Source: Gammaproteobacteria bacterium (lineage in GTDB: Bacteria > Pseudomonadota > Gammaproteobacteria > Burkholderiales > Rhodocyclaceae). From it: a stretch of 41,411 nucleotides of DNA. The translations under genes and the position numbers were made by a program. Location: positions 1 through 41,411 of the forward strand of contig JARFTX010000031.1 of NCBI GenBank assembly GCA_029289265.1, in the 5' to 3' direction. Positions 8,258 to 17,175 of this stretch are shown here, piece by piece (position 1 is the first letter of the stretch; the number at the start of each line of letters is the position of its first letter). Under the pieces are notes generated by a model that was given only the letters and a program-made list of their open reading frames with translations, had not been told where the DNA came from and searched no databases.

Positions 8258-8302
8258 GCACTGGTGCAGTGCAACATCGACGCGCATGCACCCATCGAGT
8301 GC
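8258..8302 (-). promoter_or_regulatory. Two NtrC-type enhancer sites
   Basis: Two dyads of the form GCAC-N7-GTGC occur at 8288-8302 and 8258-8272, with centres 30 bp apart, close to three helical turns. This is the NtrC half-site arrangement (consensus TGCACC-N5-GGTGCA). They lie about 99 and 129 bases upstream of the predicted sigma-54 start, a typical enhancer distance. They fall in the interval between the nasR stop and the promoter. Together they predict activation under nitrogen limitation. Confidence 0.82.
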
Positions 8303-8341
8303 GCGCTCGGTCCCGTCGCGAACCGGAGCCGCTTGTGCGCC

Positions 8342-9661
8342 TTAGACGCCGCGCTCCTGCTTGAGAAAGTCGGCCAGCGCGAGCGTCGATTCGGCAACCT
8401 CGACCATGCGCCGGCCCTGCGCCATCGCCATCTGGCGCAACATCCGGTAGGCCTCGTCCTCGCTGAGCCCGCGATGCTGCATCAGCAATCCCTTGGCACG
8501 CTCGATCGCCTTGCGCTCCTCGAGCGCTGCACGCGCGGCCTTGAGCTCGTCGCCGATCGCCTGCAAGCGTCTCGACTGGGCATGCACCAGATCGAGGATC
8601 GAGCGCCCCAGCCCACGGCTGAGGCCGCCGGTCGCGAGTACCTCGACACGTCCCGAGGCATCGGCCTCGTCACCCACCGGGTCGCTGAAGTAGACCGCGA
8701 CCTGCGGGCTATCGCCGGCGGCCGGCGTATCGAAGGCGTCGATTCGTGTCCTGTGCTCCTCGAGGTCCGCGTGCACCTCGCGCAGCTTGGCGTCGAGCAT
8801 CGCCCGCAGCTCGGTGGCGAGAAAGCTCTCCACCTCGCGCATCGCGTCGATCCGGCGACTCGACCGCTCGAACCACAGATCGCCCATCTCGGGGCCGAAC
8901 TGCGCCGATTCGCACGAGGTGCAGGCAATTCGGCGCATGCGCTCGATCTCGGCGACCTCGGGGATCGACAGCCGCTCGCGCCAGTACGACACCCAGGCCG
9001 TGCCGGCGAACTCCGAGAAGATCTGGAAACACCGCTCCTGCGCCTCGATCAGGTGCAGCAGCCGCTGCCGACGTGCCGGGTCGAAGCCGCCCATGGCAAA
9101 GCCGGCCGCGCCGGTCGCACGCTCCTGGCCCGCGAGCTCCTTGCCTTGCATGAAGTTGAAGATTGCCACCAGCGCCCGCGAAACGACCGGATCGGCCGCC
9201 GCGTCGGCCGCCTCGAACACCACGGCGAGGAGCCCGCCCACCAGCGCGCTGAAGGCCGCGGTCGCCTCCGCGGGGGTCGCCGCCAGCGTGCGTACGCGTT
9301 CGCGCAGTTCAGGCAGCCCGTCCAGCGCATGCAGCACGAAGGCGATGCGGCTGTAAACGCGCATGCCGCCGGCCTGAAGGCCTGAATCGAGATCGAGCGC
9401 ATCGAAGACGCGCTGCGCCGTCACCGCCGCCGCATCGCTCTCGGCGGCGCGCACCGGCAACAGCTCGACGAAGCGGGTGCCGCCGGCGCCCAGAAAGAGG
9501 TTGGAGACGCCACGCTCCTTCTGCAAGGCATGAATGAAGCCGCCGATCGGCCCGACAAGCGAGGCCACCACGCCCAGTTGCTCGAGACCGTGCAGCTCGC
9601 AGCGCCGCGCCGCGAGCAGGAAATCGCCCGCCGTCCGTTTGCCTGTACCGTCATGGACCAT
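8342..9661 (-). CDS. nasR: Nitrate/nitrite-responsive transcription antiterminator (NIT plus ANTAR), NasR type
   Basis: NasR senses nitrate or nitrite and binds leader RNA to prevent premature termination of the assimilation operon. The 439-residue protein has an N-terminal nitrate-sensing NIT domain (about residues 40-280, with the typical opening LQKERGVSNLFL) and a C-terminal ANTAR RNA-binding domain (about 379-428, with ERKAIERAKGLLMQHRGLSE). The ATG at 9661 is chosen because GGGGAG lies 6 bases upstream; a longer frame to 9790 looks non-coding. It is encoded directly upstream of the predicted target leader, on the same strand. The interval before it (9662-9916) should hold its own promoter; one sigma-54-like match is listed separately. 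Confidence 0.93.
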   Translation of the reverse strand: MVHDGTGKRTAGDFLLAARRCELHGLEQLGVVASLVGPIGGFIHALQKERGVSNLFLGAGGTRFVELLPVRAAESDAAAVTAQRVFDALDLDSGLQAGGMRVYSRIAFVLHALDGLPELRERVRTLAATPAEATAAFSALVGGLLAVVFEAADAAADPVVSRALVAIFNFMQGKELAGQERATGAAGFAMGGFDPARRQRLLHLIEAQERCFQIFSEFAGTAWVSYWRERLSIPEVAEIERMRRIACTSCESAQFGPEMGDLWFERSSRRIDAMREVESFLATELRAMLDAKLREVHADLEEHRTRIDAFDTPAAGDSPQVAVYFSDPVGDEADASGRVEVLATGGLSRGLGRSILDLVHAQSRRLQAIGDELKAARAALEERKAIERAKGLLMQHRGLSEDEAYRMLRQMAMAQGRRMVEVAESTLALADFLKQERGV

Positions 9662-9799
9662 GAGTCGCTCCCCGGCCTGCGTCGGCCTGAAGAAAGTCGA
9701 GGACACAGCGAACGTCGCACGCGCGGTCCCGCCTCTGCGGCTGCGAGCCTGCGCCAAGCGGCGATCGACCTGCCGGGCACGGCCCGGCAACGAAACCGG

Positions 9800-9815
9800 A
9801 GCAAGATACGTGCAA
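9800..9815 (-). promoter_or_regulatory. Possible sigma-54-like promoter upstream of nasR
   Basis: The minus strand reads TTGCACGTATCTTGCT, which matches TGGCACG-N4-TTGCW at every position except the first G of the -24 GG. Spacing is correct. That G is important, and no GCAC-N7-GTGC dyad was found upstream, so this is a weak candidate. If used, transcription would start near 9788, about 127 bases before the nasR start codon. Confidence 0.35.
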
Positions 9816-9916
9816 GCGGCGATGCCGGAGCCTTCGCCAGCCGAAGCGGTGGGTGCACACCGGCCCGCACGTTTCCCGCGACGTGGGCCCGGACGGTGCC
9901 TGCCGGATCGCTCCGG

Positions 9917-10711
9917 CTAGCTGCCGCGCTGGCGCCGCGCCTCGAACAGGCAGATGCCGCTCGCCACCGAGACGTTGAGGCTCTCGACGGATCCGTGCAT
10001 CGGAATGCGCGCCAGCTCGTCGCAGGTCTCGCGCGTGAGCCGGCGCAGGCCTTCGCCCTCGCTGCCCAGCACCCAGGCCACCGGTCGCTTCAGGTCGACC
10101 TCGTACAGCGATCGCGGCGCCTCGCCGGCCGCACCGACCACCCAGACGCCGGCCTCCTGCATCTCGCGCAGGCTCCGCGCGAGGTTGGTCACCATGACGT
10201 ATGGCACCGTATCGGCGGCCCCGCTCGCGACCTTGGCGACGGTGGCGGTAAGCGCCACGGCGCGGTCCTTGGGGGCGATCACTGCATGGACGCCGGCGGC
10301 ATCGGCCACGCGCAGGCAGGCACCGAGATTGTGTGGATCCTGGACCCCGTCGAGCACGAGCAGCAGCGCATCGCCTTCGATCGTCTCGAGCACGTCGGCG
10401 AGCTTGAGCTCGCGGCGGCGCGCGTCGATGCGTGCGACCACGCCCTGATGGCGGCGCGTGCCGACCATCGCGTCGAGGCGCTCGGGTTCGGCCGGGATCA
10501 CGCGCACCCGGTGCAGGTCGGCAAGCTGGGCGACGTCCCTCGCCCGAATGTCAGTGCGCTGCGACGACAGGTAGAGCTCGAACACGGCCTCGGCATCGCG
10601 ACGCAGCTTGCCGAGCACGGCATGGAAGCCGTAGATCAGGCGGCTCGCCCCGCGGCCGCCTGCGGCCTGGTCGTCGGCGGGTGCGGGGCTGGAATGCGTT
10701 CGCTTAGCCAT
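9917..10711 (-). CDS. rlmB: 23S rRNA (guanosine-2'-O-)-methyltransferase RlmB
   Basis: RlmB is a SpoU/TrmH-family enzyme that methylates the ribose of a guanosine in 23S rRNA (G2251 in E. coli) with S-adenosylmethionine. The 264-residue protein has an N-terminal substrate-binding domain (IYGFHAVLGKLRRD) and the C-terminal knotted SPOUT domain with LVLDGVQDPHNLGACLR, WVLGSEGEGL and SVESLNVSVASGICLFE. Start at ATG 10711, with GGAG 9 bases upstream. It overlaps the 3' end of rnr by 8 bases, an arrangement also seen in many other proteobacteria. A small hairpin (GCCGGA/TCCGGC, 9902-9917) lies just at its stop codon, without a U run. Confidence 0.95.
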   Translation of the reverse strand: MAKRTHSSPAPADDQAAGGRGASRLIYGFHAVLGKLRRDAEAVFELYLSSQRTDIRARDVAQLADLHRVRVIPAEPERLDAMVGTRRHQGVVARIDARRRELKLADVLETIEGDALLLVLDGVQDPHNLGACLRVADAAGVHAVIAPKDRAVALTATVAKVASGAADTVPYVMVTNLARSLREMQEAGVWVVGAAGEAPRSLYEVDLKRPVAWVLGSEGEGLRRLTRETCDELARIPMHGSVESLNVSVASGICLFEARRQRGS

Positions 10712-13244
10712 TGCGCTTGCTCCGGCTGCGGCGCTTCTTCGCCACCGGGGCGTCTTCGCCCGACTTGGCCGGGCGTGCGTCAGGCGCCCGCGCCCTTGAA
10801 GTGGACGAGGCGGCCGGTGCAGCCGGCCGCTCGCGCTTCTCGGCCGCCTTCCCGGGCACCTTCCCCGCCGCTTTCCTGATCGCTGGCTCGGGTGTCTCCT
10901 CGACGAGGCGAAAGTCGATCTTGCTGGTCGCCATGTCGACCCGCACGACCTGCACCCGCAGCCGATCGGAGAGCCGGTGGCGCACGCCCGAGCGCTCGCC
11001 GACCAGTTCGTGACGCGCCTCGTCGAAGTGGAAGTAGTCGCTGCCGAGATCCGAAATGTGAACCAGCCCTTCGATGAAGATGTCGTCGAGCGCAACGAAC
11101 AGGCCGAACGGCACCACCGCCGAGACGCTGCCGGTGAACTCCTCGCCAACCTTGTCACGCATGTAGTAGCACTTGAGCCACGCGTTGACGTCGCGGGTGG
11201 CGTCGTCGGCGCGTCGCTCGGTCATCGAGCAGTGCATCCCGATCGCGTCCCAGTCACCGGCGGCGCAGCGCGTTGCAGCGAGCGCGGCCTTGATCGCGCG
11301 GTGCACGAGGAGATCGGGGTAACGCCGGATCGGCGAGGTGAAATGCGTGTAGGCCTCGTAGGCGAGGCCGAAGTGGCCGACGTTGTCGGGGCTGTAGATG
11401 GCCTGGCGCAGCGAGCGCAACATCACGGTCTGCAGCAGCTGCGCATCGGGGCGCGCCTTGACCTGGTCGAGCAGCCTGGCGTAGTCGGCCGCGCGCGGCT
11501 CCTCGCCGCCGGTCAGCGCAAAGCCGAACTCGGCGAGGAAGGTGCGCAGCTTCTCGAGCTTTTCAGGCGTCGGCCCCTCGTGCACCCGGTACAGCGCCGG
11601 CTGCTCGCGGGCCTGCAGGAACTCGGAAGCGCAGACGTTCGCCGCCAGCATGCATTCTTCGATCAGGCGATGGGCGTCGTTGCGTACTTCGGGAACGATG
11701 CGTTCGATCTTGCCCTGATCATCGAAGATCATCCGCGTCTCGGTGGTCTCGAAGTCGATCGCGCCGCGCTTGGCGCGGGCCTTGAGCAGCACGCGGAAGA
11801 GCCGGTCGAGGTTCTCGAGCTGCGGCAGCAGCGGGCGCAGCTCGGCGCGGACCGCGTCGTCGCCGTCGTAGAGCGCCGCCGCGACCTGGTTGTAGGTGAG
11901 CCGCGCGTGCGAGAACATCACTGCCGGATAGAAGCGGTAGGTCTTGATCTCGCCGGTCGTCGAGATGCTCATGTCGCAGACCATGCACAGGCGCTCCTCC
12001 AGCGGCACCAGCGAGCACAGCCCGTTGCTGAGCTTCTCGGGCAGCATCGGAATGACGCGGCGCGGGAAATACACCGAATTGCCACGCTCGAAGGCGTCGC
12101 CGTCGAGCGGGCTGCCGGCCTCGACGTAGTGCGACACGTCGGCGATGGCGACGATGAGCCGGAATCCCTGGCCCTGCCGCTCGCAATACACGGCGTCGTC
12201 GAAGTCCTTGGCGGTCTCGCCGTCGATCGTCACCAGCGGCAGCTCGGTGATGTCCTCGCGCCCGGCCCAGTCCTTCTTGCGCACCTTGTCGGGCAGCTTG
12301 CGTGTCTGGGCAAGCGCCTCGGGCGAGAACTCGAACGGCAGCTCGTGCTTGCGCAGCGCGATCTCGATCTCCATGCCCGGATCCGCGTAGTTGCCGAGCA
12401 CCTCGACGATGCGGCCGATCGGCTGGGCGTAGCGCGTGGGCTGCTCGACCAGTTCCACCGTCACCACCTGGCCCTGGTCGGCACGCAGCCCACCCGGCGC
12501 GACCAGGATGTCCTGCGCGATGCGTTTGTCCTCGGGCACGACGATCCGCACGCCGTGCTCGTCGAGCACCCGCCCGACGACCCGGGCGTTGCCGCGCTCG
12601 AGGATCTCGACGACCTTGCCCTCGGGGCGTCCGCGCCGGTCGGTGCCGACGATGCGAGCGAGCACTCGGTCGCCGTGCAGGACCTCGCGCATCTCCTTGG
12701 GCCCGAGAAAGACGTCGGGCTGCTTGTCGTCGCGGATCAGGAAGCCGAAGCCGTCGGCGTGGCCGACGACGCGACCCTTGATGAGGTCGGCCTTGTCGGG
12801 AAGGATGTAGGCCTCGCGGCGGTTGCGGACGACCTGGCCGTCGCGCTCCATCGCGCGCAACCGGCGCTCGAACAGGCCCGTCTCGTCCTCGGCGATGTCG
12901 AGCAGCGCACACAGCGCGTCGAAGCGCAGGGGCACTCCCTGCTCGGTCAGCACCTGCTGCACGTACTCGCGGCTCGGCAGCGGATGCTCGTACTCGGCGA
13001 GCTCGCGCTCGAAGAACGGGTCGGCGCGGCGCACCGCGCTCAGGCCCTTTGCCGCCTTGCCGCCCGTCGACCGGGTCCGGCGCGACTTGGCGCCACCCGC
13101 CTCGACCGCACCGGGGTCCTTGACGGCCAACTCGGCGCTGCCGGCGCGGGCGCGGGTCGGCTTCGCTGCTGCCGTACGCGGGTCCGCCGCAGGGGTGCCG
13201 CCGGCCTTGGATTTCTTGTTTGTCGTGGTATTTTTCTTGCTCAT
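10704..13244 (-). CDS. rnr: Ribonuclease R
   Basis: RNase R is a processive 3'-to-5' exoribonuclease that degrades structured RNA and takes part in rRNA and mRNA quality control. The 846-residue protein has a Lys/Ala-rich N-terminal extension (to about 65), a helix-turn-helix-like segment, cold-shock domains, the RNB catalytic domain with the metal-binding run ITIDGETAKDFDDAV-like LVTIDGETAKDFDDAVY, an S1 domain (GEEFTGSVSAVVPFGLFV) and a basic C-terminal tail (KKRRSRSKRNG). The start codon at 13244 overlaps the -35 element of the divergent tRNA-Leu promoter, so the two transcription units share very little upstream DNA. It is followed by rlmB with an 8-base overlap. Confidence 0.97.
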   Translation of the reverse strand: MSKKNTTTNKKSKAGGTPAADPRTAAAKPTRARAGSAELAVKDPGAVEAGGAKSRRTRSTGGKAAKGLSAVRRADPFFERELAEYEHPLPSREYVQQVLTEQGVPLRFDALCALLDIAEDETGLFERRLRAMERDGQVVRNRREAYILPDKADLIKGRVVGHADGFGFLIRDDKQPDVFLGPKEMREVLHGDRVLARIVGTDRRGRPEGKVVEILERGNARVVGRVLDEHGVRIVVPEDKRIAQDILVAPGGLRADQGQVVTVELVEQPTRYAQPIGRIVEVLGNYADPGMEIEIALRKHELPFEFSPEALAQTRKLPDKVRKKDWAGREDITELPLVTIDGETAKDFDDAVYCERQGQGFRLIVAIADVSHYVEAGSPLDGDAFERGNSVYFPRRVIPMLPEKLSNGLCSLVPLEERLCMVCDMSISTTGEIKTYRFYPAVMFSHARLTYNQVAAALYDGDDAVRAELRPLLPQLENLDRLFRVLLKARAKRGAIDFETTETRMIFDDQGKIERIVPEVRNDAHRLIEECMLAANVCASEFLQAREQPALYRVHEGPTPEKLEKLRTFLAEFGFALTGGEEPRAADYARLLDQVKARPDAQLLQTVMLRSLRQAIYSPDNVGHFGLAYEAYTHFTSPIRRYPDLLVHRAIKAALAATRCAAGDWDAIGMHCSMTERRADDATRDVNAWLKCYYMRDKVGEEFTGSVSAVVPFGLFVALDDIFIEGLVHISDLGSDYFHFDEARHELVGERSGVRHRLSDRLRVQVVRVDMATSKIDFRLVEETPEPAIRKAAGKVPGKAAEKRERPAAPAASSTSRARAPDARPAKSGEDAPVAKKRRSRSKRNG

Positions 13245-13271
13245 TGACTTTCTTCTATTCGTGCTTATAAT
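13244..13271 (+). promoter_or_regulatory. Sigma-70 promoter of the first tRNA-Leu(CAG)
   Basis: TTGACT (13244-13249), a 16-base spacer and a perfect TATAAT (13266-13271) lie just upstream of the tRNA at 13281. This is the clearest housekeeping promoter in the window. Its first base is also the first base of the rnr start codon on the other strand. Confidence 0.85.
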
Positions 13272-13280
13272 TCGCGGCTC

Positions 13281-13365
13281 GCCCAGATGGCGGAATTGGT
13301 AGACGCGCTGGTTTCAGGTACCAGTGCCGCAAGGCGTGGAGGTTCGAGTCCTCTTCTGGGCACCA
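13281..13365 (+). tRNA. tRNA-Leu (anticodon CAG), copy 1
   Basis: The 85-base gene includes the encoded CCA. Acceptor arms GCCCAGA and TCTGGGC pair fully. The anticodon stem CTGGT/ACCAG encloses loop TTCAGGT, giving anticodon CAG, which reads CUG, expected to be the main leucine codon in this GC-rich genome. A long variable arm (TGCCGCAAGGCG region) and the GGTTCGAGTCC T arm are present, as expected for class II tRNA-Leu. Confidence 0.98.
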
Positions 13366-13375
13366 GTTTCGAATG

Positions 13376-13406
13376 AAAGCCGACCTCGTGTCGGCTTTTG
13401 TTTTTT
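13376..13406 (+). terminator. Intrinsic terminator after tRNA-Leu copy 1
   Basis: AAAGCCGAC (13376-13384) pairs with GTCGGCTTT (13390-13398) around a 5-base loop, followed by a T-rich tract through 13406. This is a strong intrinsic terminator 10 bases after the CCA end, which suggests that the two tRNA-Leu genes are separate transcription units. Confidence 0.9.
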
Positions 13407-13485
13407 GCGGCCTCGCCGGACCGCGGATTCTCCGGCTGCTTCCGCCGTGAGCGGGACAGCGCTTTCGCCGCCATCCCGATGTCGC

Positions 13486-13491
13486 TATAAT
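13486..13491 (+). promoter_or_regulatory. -10 element of the second tRNA-Leu(CAG)
   Basis: A perfect TATAAT lies 11 bases before the second tRNA copy, at the same relative place as in copy 1. The -35 region (around 13463-13469, TTTCGCC) is a poor match, so this copy may be transcribed more weakly than the first. Confidence 0.65.
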
Positions 13492-13502
13492 GCGCGCTTC
13501 CT

Positions 13503-13587
13503 GCCCAGATGGCGGAATTGGTAGACGCGCTGGTTTCAGGTACCAGTGCCGCAAGGCGTGGAGGTTCGAGTCCTCTTCTGGGCACCA
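13503..13587 (+). tRNA. tRNA-Leu (anticodon CAG), copy 2
   Basis: The 85-base gene, including CCA, is identical in sequence to the copy at 13281-13365 and lies 137 bases downstream. Anticodon CAG. The flanking spacer and terminator differ between the copies. Confidence 0.98.
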
Positions 13588-13595
13588 GTTTCAGG

Positions 13596-13623
13596 CAAGA
13601 GCCGGTCGATCGACCGGCTCTTG
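13596..13623. terminator. Perfect 28-bp palindrome, probable bidirectional terminator
   Basis: The two 14-base arms CAAGAGCCGGTCGA and TCGACCGGCTCTTG are exact reverse complements. The palindrome lies between tRNA-Leu copy 2 (plus strand, ending at 13587) and the purA stop codon (minus strand, at 13629). A T-rich tail follows on the plus side (TTGTTCGTTT). The position between two converging genes suggests that it ends transcription from both sides. Confidence 0.75.
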
Positions 13624-13628
13624 TTCGT

Positions 13629-14945
<1,317 letters not shown>

Positions 14946-16100
14946 TTACTCTCCCTGCAGCGCTTCGACCACCCAGCGGCCGTCGCGCCTAGTCAATTGC
15001 CGGTCGCATCCGGCTTCGATCCAAGTTCCTTCGTGCCCGGGCAGTCCCGTCATCACGATCTCGCCGCCCGCGCGCAGTTGGGCGATCGCCTCGGCGAGCG
15101 CCGCGTCGTCCTCGGCAGGCGCAAGGACCGCGCCACGCGGCGGGACCCCGGCGGCCAGCAAGGCGAGTTCGCGCAGGTCGAGGCTGAAGCCCGTGGCTGG
15201 CCGCCCACGGCCGAAGGCGGCGCCGAGGCGGTCGTAGCGACCGCCCAGAGCCAGCGCCGCGGGCGAACCCTCGCCGTAGGCCGCGAACACGATGCCGCTG
15301 TGATAGTGATAGCCGCGCAGGTCTGCGAGATCGAAGCTCACCGGCAGCTCGCCAAGCGCACGGGCGAGGTCGCGCAGTTCGGCCAGCGCCCGCGCGATGC
15401 CCGCATCACCCGGCAGGAGTGCGGCAGCCTTGTCGAGCACCTCGACCCCGCCGTAAAGCCCCGGCAGCGCGAGCAGCGCGCCGCGCCACGGATCGGCCAC
15501 GCCCGCCAGACAGTCGCGCAAGCCCGGTACGTCCTTCGCCTGCAGCAGATCGAAAAGCTCTTCCTCCCGCTCGGGCACCAGGCCGGCGCGCGCCGCGAGA
15601 ATGCGGAACAGTCCGACGTGGCCCAGGTCGATGCGGCTCGCCGGCACCTCGGCGATGCGCATGACCTCGGCGAGCAGCCGGATGATCTCGATGTCCGCCT
15701 CGAGGCCCTCGTGACCATACAGTTCGGCACCGAGCTGGAGCGGCTCCCGGGTGGCGGTGAGCGTCGAGGGCAGCGTGTGCAGCACGCTTGCGCAATAGCA
15801 CAACCGCGTCACGCCCCGACGGTTGAGCAGATGCGCATCGATGCGCGCGACCTGCGGCGTCATGTCCGCACGCACGCCCATGGTGCGCCCCGAGAGCTGG
15901 TCCACCAGCTTGAAGGTGCGCAGCTTCAAATCCTGCCCCGAGCCCGTGGTGAGCGAGTCGAGATACTCGAGCAGCGGCGGCATCACCAGCTGATAGCCGT
16001 GACCGCGAAAAGCGTCGAGCAGTCGACGGCGCAAGCCCTCGAGCCGGTCGGCTTCCGCGGGCAGCACATCCTGAATGTGATCGGGAAGGACCCAGCGCAT
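14946..16100 (-). CDS. hisZ: ATP phosphoribosyltransferase regulatory subunit HisZ
   Basis: HisZ is a histidyl-tRNA-synthetase paralogue that lacks aminoacylation activity and forms the active complex with short-form HisG for the first step of histidine synthesis. The 384-residue protein begins [14 protein letters not shown] and shows class II synthetase-like elements ([20 protein letters not shown]), with a Gly-rich motif 3-like [13 protein letters not shown]. It lacks the C-terminal anticodon-binding domain of true HisS, which is encoded separately at 23109-24404. Its presence predicts a short HisG elsewhere in the genome. The start at 16100 lies 3 bases after the DUF2065 stop. Confidence 0.94.
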   Translation of the reverse strand: MRWVLPDHIQDVLPAEADRLEGLRRRLLDAFRGHGYQLVMPPLLEYLDSLTTGSGQDLKLRTFKLVDQLSGRTMGVRADMTPQVARIDAHLLNRRGVTRLCYCASVLHTLPSTLTATREPLQLGAELYGHEGLEADIEIIRLLAEVMRIAEVPASRIDLGHVGLFRILAARAGLVPEREEELFDLLQAKDVPGLRDCLAGVADPWRGALLALPGLYGGVEVLDKAAALLPGDAGIARALAELRDLARALGELPVSFDLADLRGYHYHSGIVFAAYGEGSPAALALGGRYDRLGAAFGRGRPATGFSLDLRELALLAAGVPPRGAVLAPAEDDAALAEAIAQLRAGGEIVMTGLPGHEGTWIEAGCDRQLTRRDGRWVVEALQGE

Positions 16101-16103
16101 GGT

Positions 16104-16289
16104 TCAGATCACCACGAAGAGCAGCGCCAGGCCGATCAGCATCGAGGTGAGCCCGATGAATCGGATCTGTCCGTCGGCGAGTTGAGCCAGGCGCAAAAAA
16201 GTCTCGCGCCAGCGAACCGGCGCGATGAAGGGAAGAAGGCCTTCGATCACCAACATCAGTGCGAAGGCCATCAGCAGGGATTCGGCCAT
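16104..16289 (-). CDS. DUF2065 family small membrane protein (YjeT-like)
   Basis: This 61-residue protein has two hydrophobic segments, about residues 5-23 (LLMAFALMLVIEGLLPFIA) and 44-60 (GLTSMLIGLALLFVV), joined by a short polar loop with RWRETF. It matches the DUF2065/YjeT family by size, pattern and place next to hflC. No biochemical function is established. The constant linkage to hflKC suggests a membrane role connected to the HflKC/FtsH assembly, but that is inference. It starts 4 bases after the hflC stop. Confidence 0.88.
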   Translation of the reverse strand: MAESLLMAFALMLVIEGLLPFIAPVRWRETFLRLAQLADGQIRFIGLTSMLIGLALLFVVI

Positions 16290-16293
16290 CGAG

Positions 16294-17175
16294 TCAGTTC
16301 GGCGCTGCGCCGTCCGGGCTCTTCAGGAACTTGAAGAAATCCGAACTGGGATCGACCACCATCACGTCGCTCTTGCTCGCGAAGCTGCCCCGATAGGCCT
16401 CGAGACTGCGATAGAAGGAGTAGAACTGCGGGTCCTGGCCGAAGGCTGCGGCATAGGTCGCCGTCGCTGTGGCATCGCCCTCACCCATGATGCGCTGCGA
16501 ATCGCGGTAGGCTTCGGCGATGATCACCTCGCGCTGGCGGTCGGCGTCGGCGCGGATCTGCTCGGCGATCGCGGCACCGGTCGAGCGCAGCTCGTTGGCG
16601 ACCCGCGTCCGCTCGGCCTCCATGCGGCGATAGACCGCCTCGGAGACTTCCAGCGGCAGATCCACACGCTTCAGGCGCACGTCGACAATCTGCACACCGA
16701 TCTGGCGGGCATCGAGGTCGGCACGAACGCGCATGTTCTCCATGATCACGTCGCGCTCGCCGGAGACCACGTCGGGCACGGTGCGGCGGCCGAACTCCTC
16801 GCGCAGGCCGGAGTTGACCGTCTGCAGCAGCCGGGTGCGGGCACGCGCTTCGTCACCGGCGACGGACTCGTAATAAAGCCTCGGCTCGACGATGCGCCAC
16901 TTGACGAAGTGATCGACCAGGACGTTCTTCTTCTCGGCCGTGATGAAGCGCTCGGGCTCCGGCGTGTCGATCGTCAGGATGCGCTTGTCGAAGTAGCGCA
17001 CGTTCTGGATCAGCGGCAGCTTGACGTTGAGGCCGGGCTCGCGGATGACCTCCTTGACCTCGCCGAGCTGGAACACCACGGCGAACTGACGCTGGTCGAC
17101 CGTGAAGAGCGTCATCGACGCCAGGATGCCGGCGGCCAGCAGGACGCCCGCGACAATGTGCATACGGCTGGTCAT
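16294..17175 (-). CDS. hflC: HflC, subunit of the HflKC membrane complex regulating FtsH
   Basis: HflC is an SPFH (band 7) protein that forms a membrane-anchored assembly with HflK around the FtsH protease. The 293-residue protein starts with an N-terminal membrane segment (HIVAGVLLAAGILASMTLFTV), followed by the SPFH domain (QRQFAVVFQLGEV) and a helical coiled-coil stretch rich in Ala, Glu and Arg. The ATG at 17175 is chosen because GGAGG lies 6 bases upstream and TGATG joins it to the hflK stop with a 1-base overlap; a TTG one codon earlier is less likely. Confidence 0.96.
   Translation of the reverse strand: MTSRMHIVAGVLLAAGILASMTLFTVDQRQFAVVFQLGEVKEVIREPGLNVKLPLIQNVRYFDKRILTIDTPEPERFITAEKKNVLVDHFVKWRIVEPRLYYESVAGDEARARTRLLQTVNSGLREEFGRRTVPDVVSGERDVIMENMRVRADLDARQIGVQIVDVRLKRVDLPLEVSEAVYRRMEAERTRVANELRSTGAAIAEQIRADADRQREVIIAEAYRDSQRIMGEGDATATATYAAAFGQDPQFYSFYRSLEAYRGSFASKSDVMVVDPSSDFFKFLKSPDGAAPN

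Noticed and set aside
4781-9385. A 1534-codon open frame on the plus strand opposite nirB, nrtDBA and nasR
   Set aside because: It lies antisense to five recognisable genes. Long stop-free antisense frames are expected in GC-rich DNA with strong third-position bias, and the translation is Arg/Ala/His-rich without any domain.
14946-16100. A second histidyl-tRNA synthetase
   Set aside because: The protein lacks the anticodon-binding domain and sits beside purA, as HisZ does; the true hisS is at 23109-24404.
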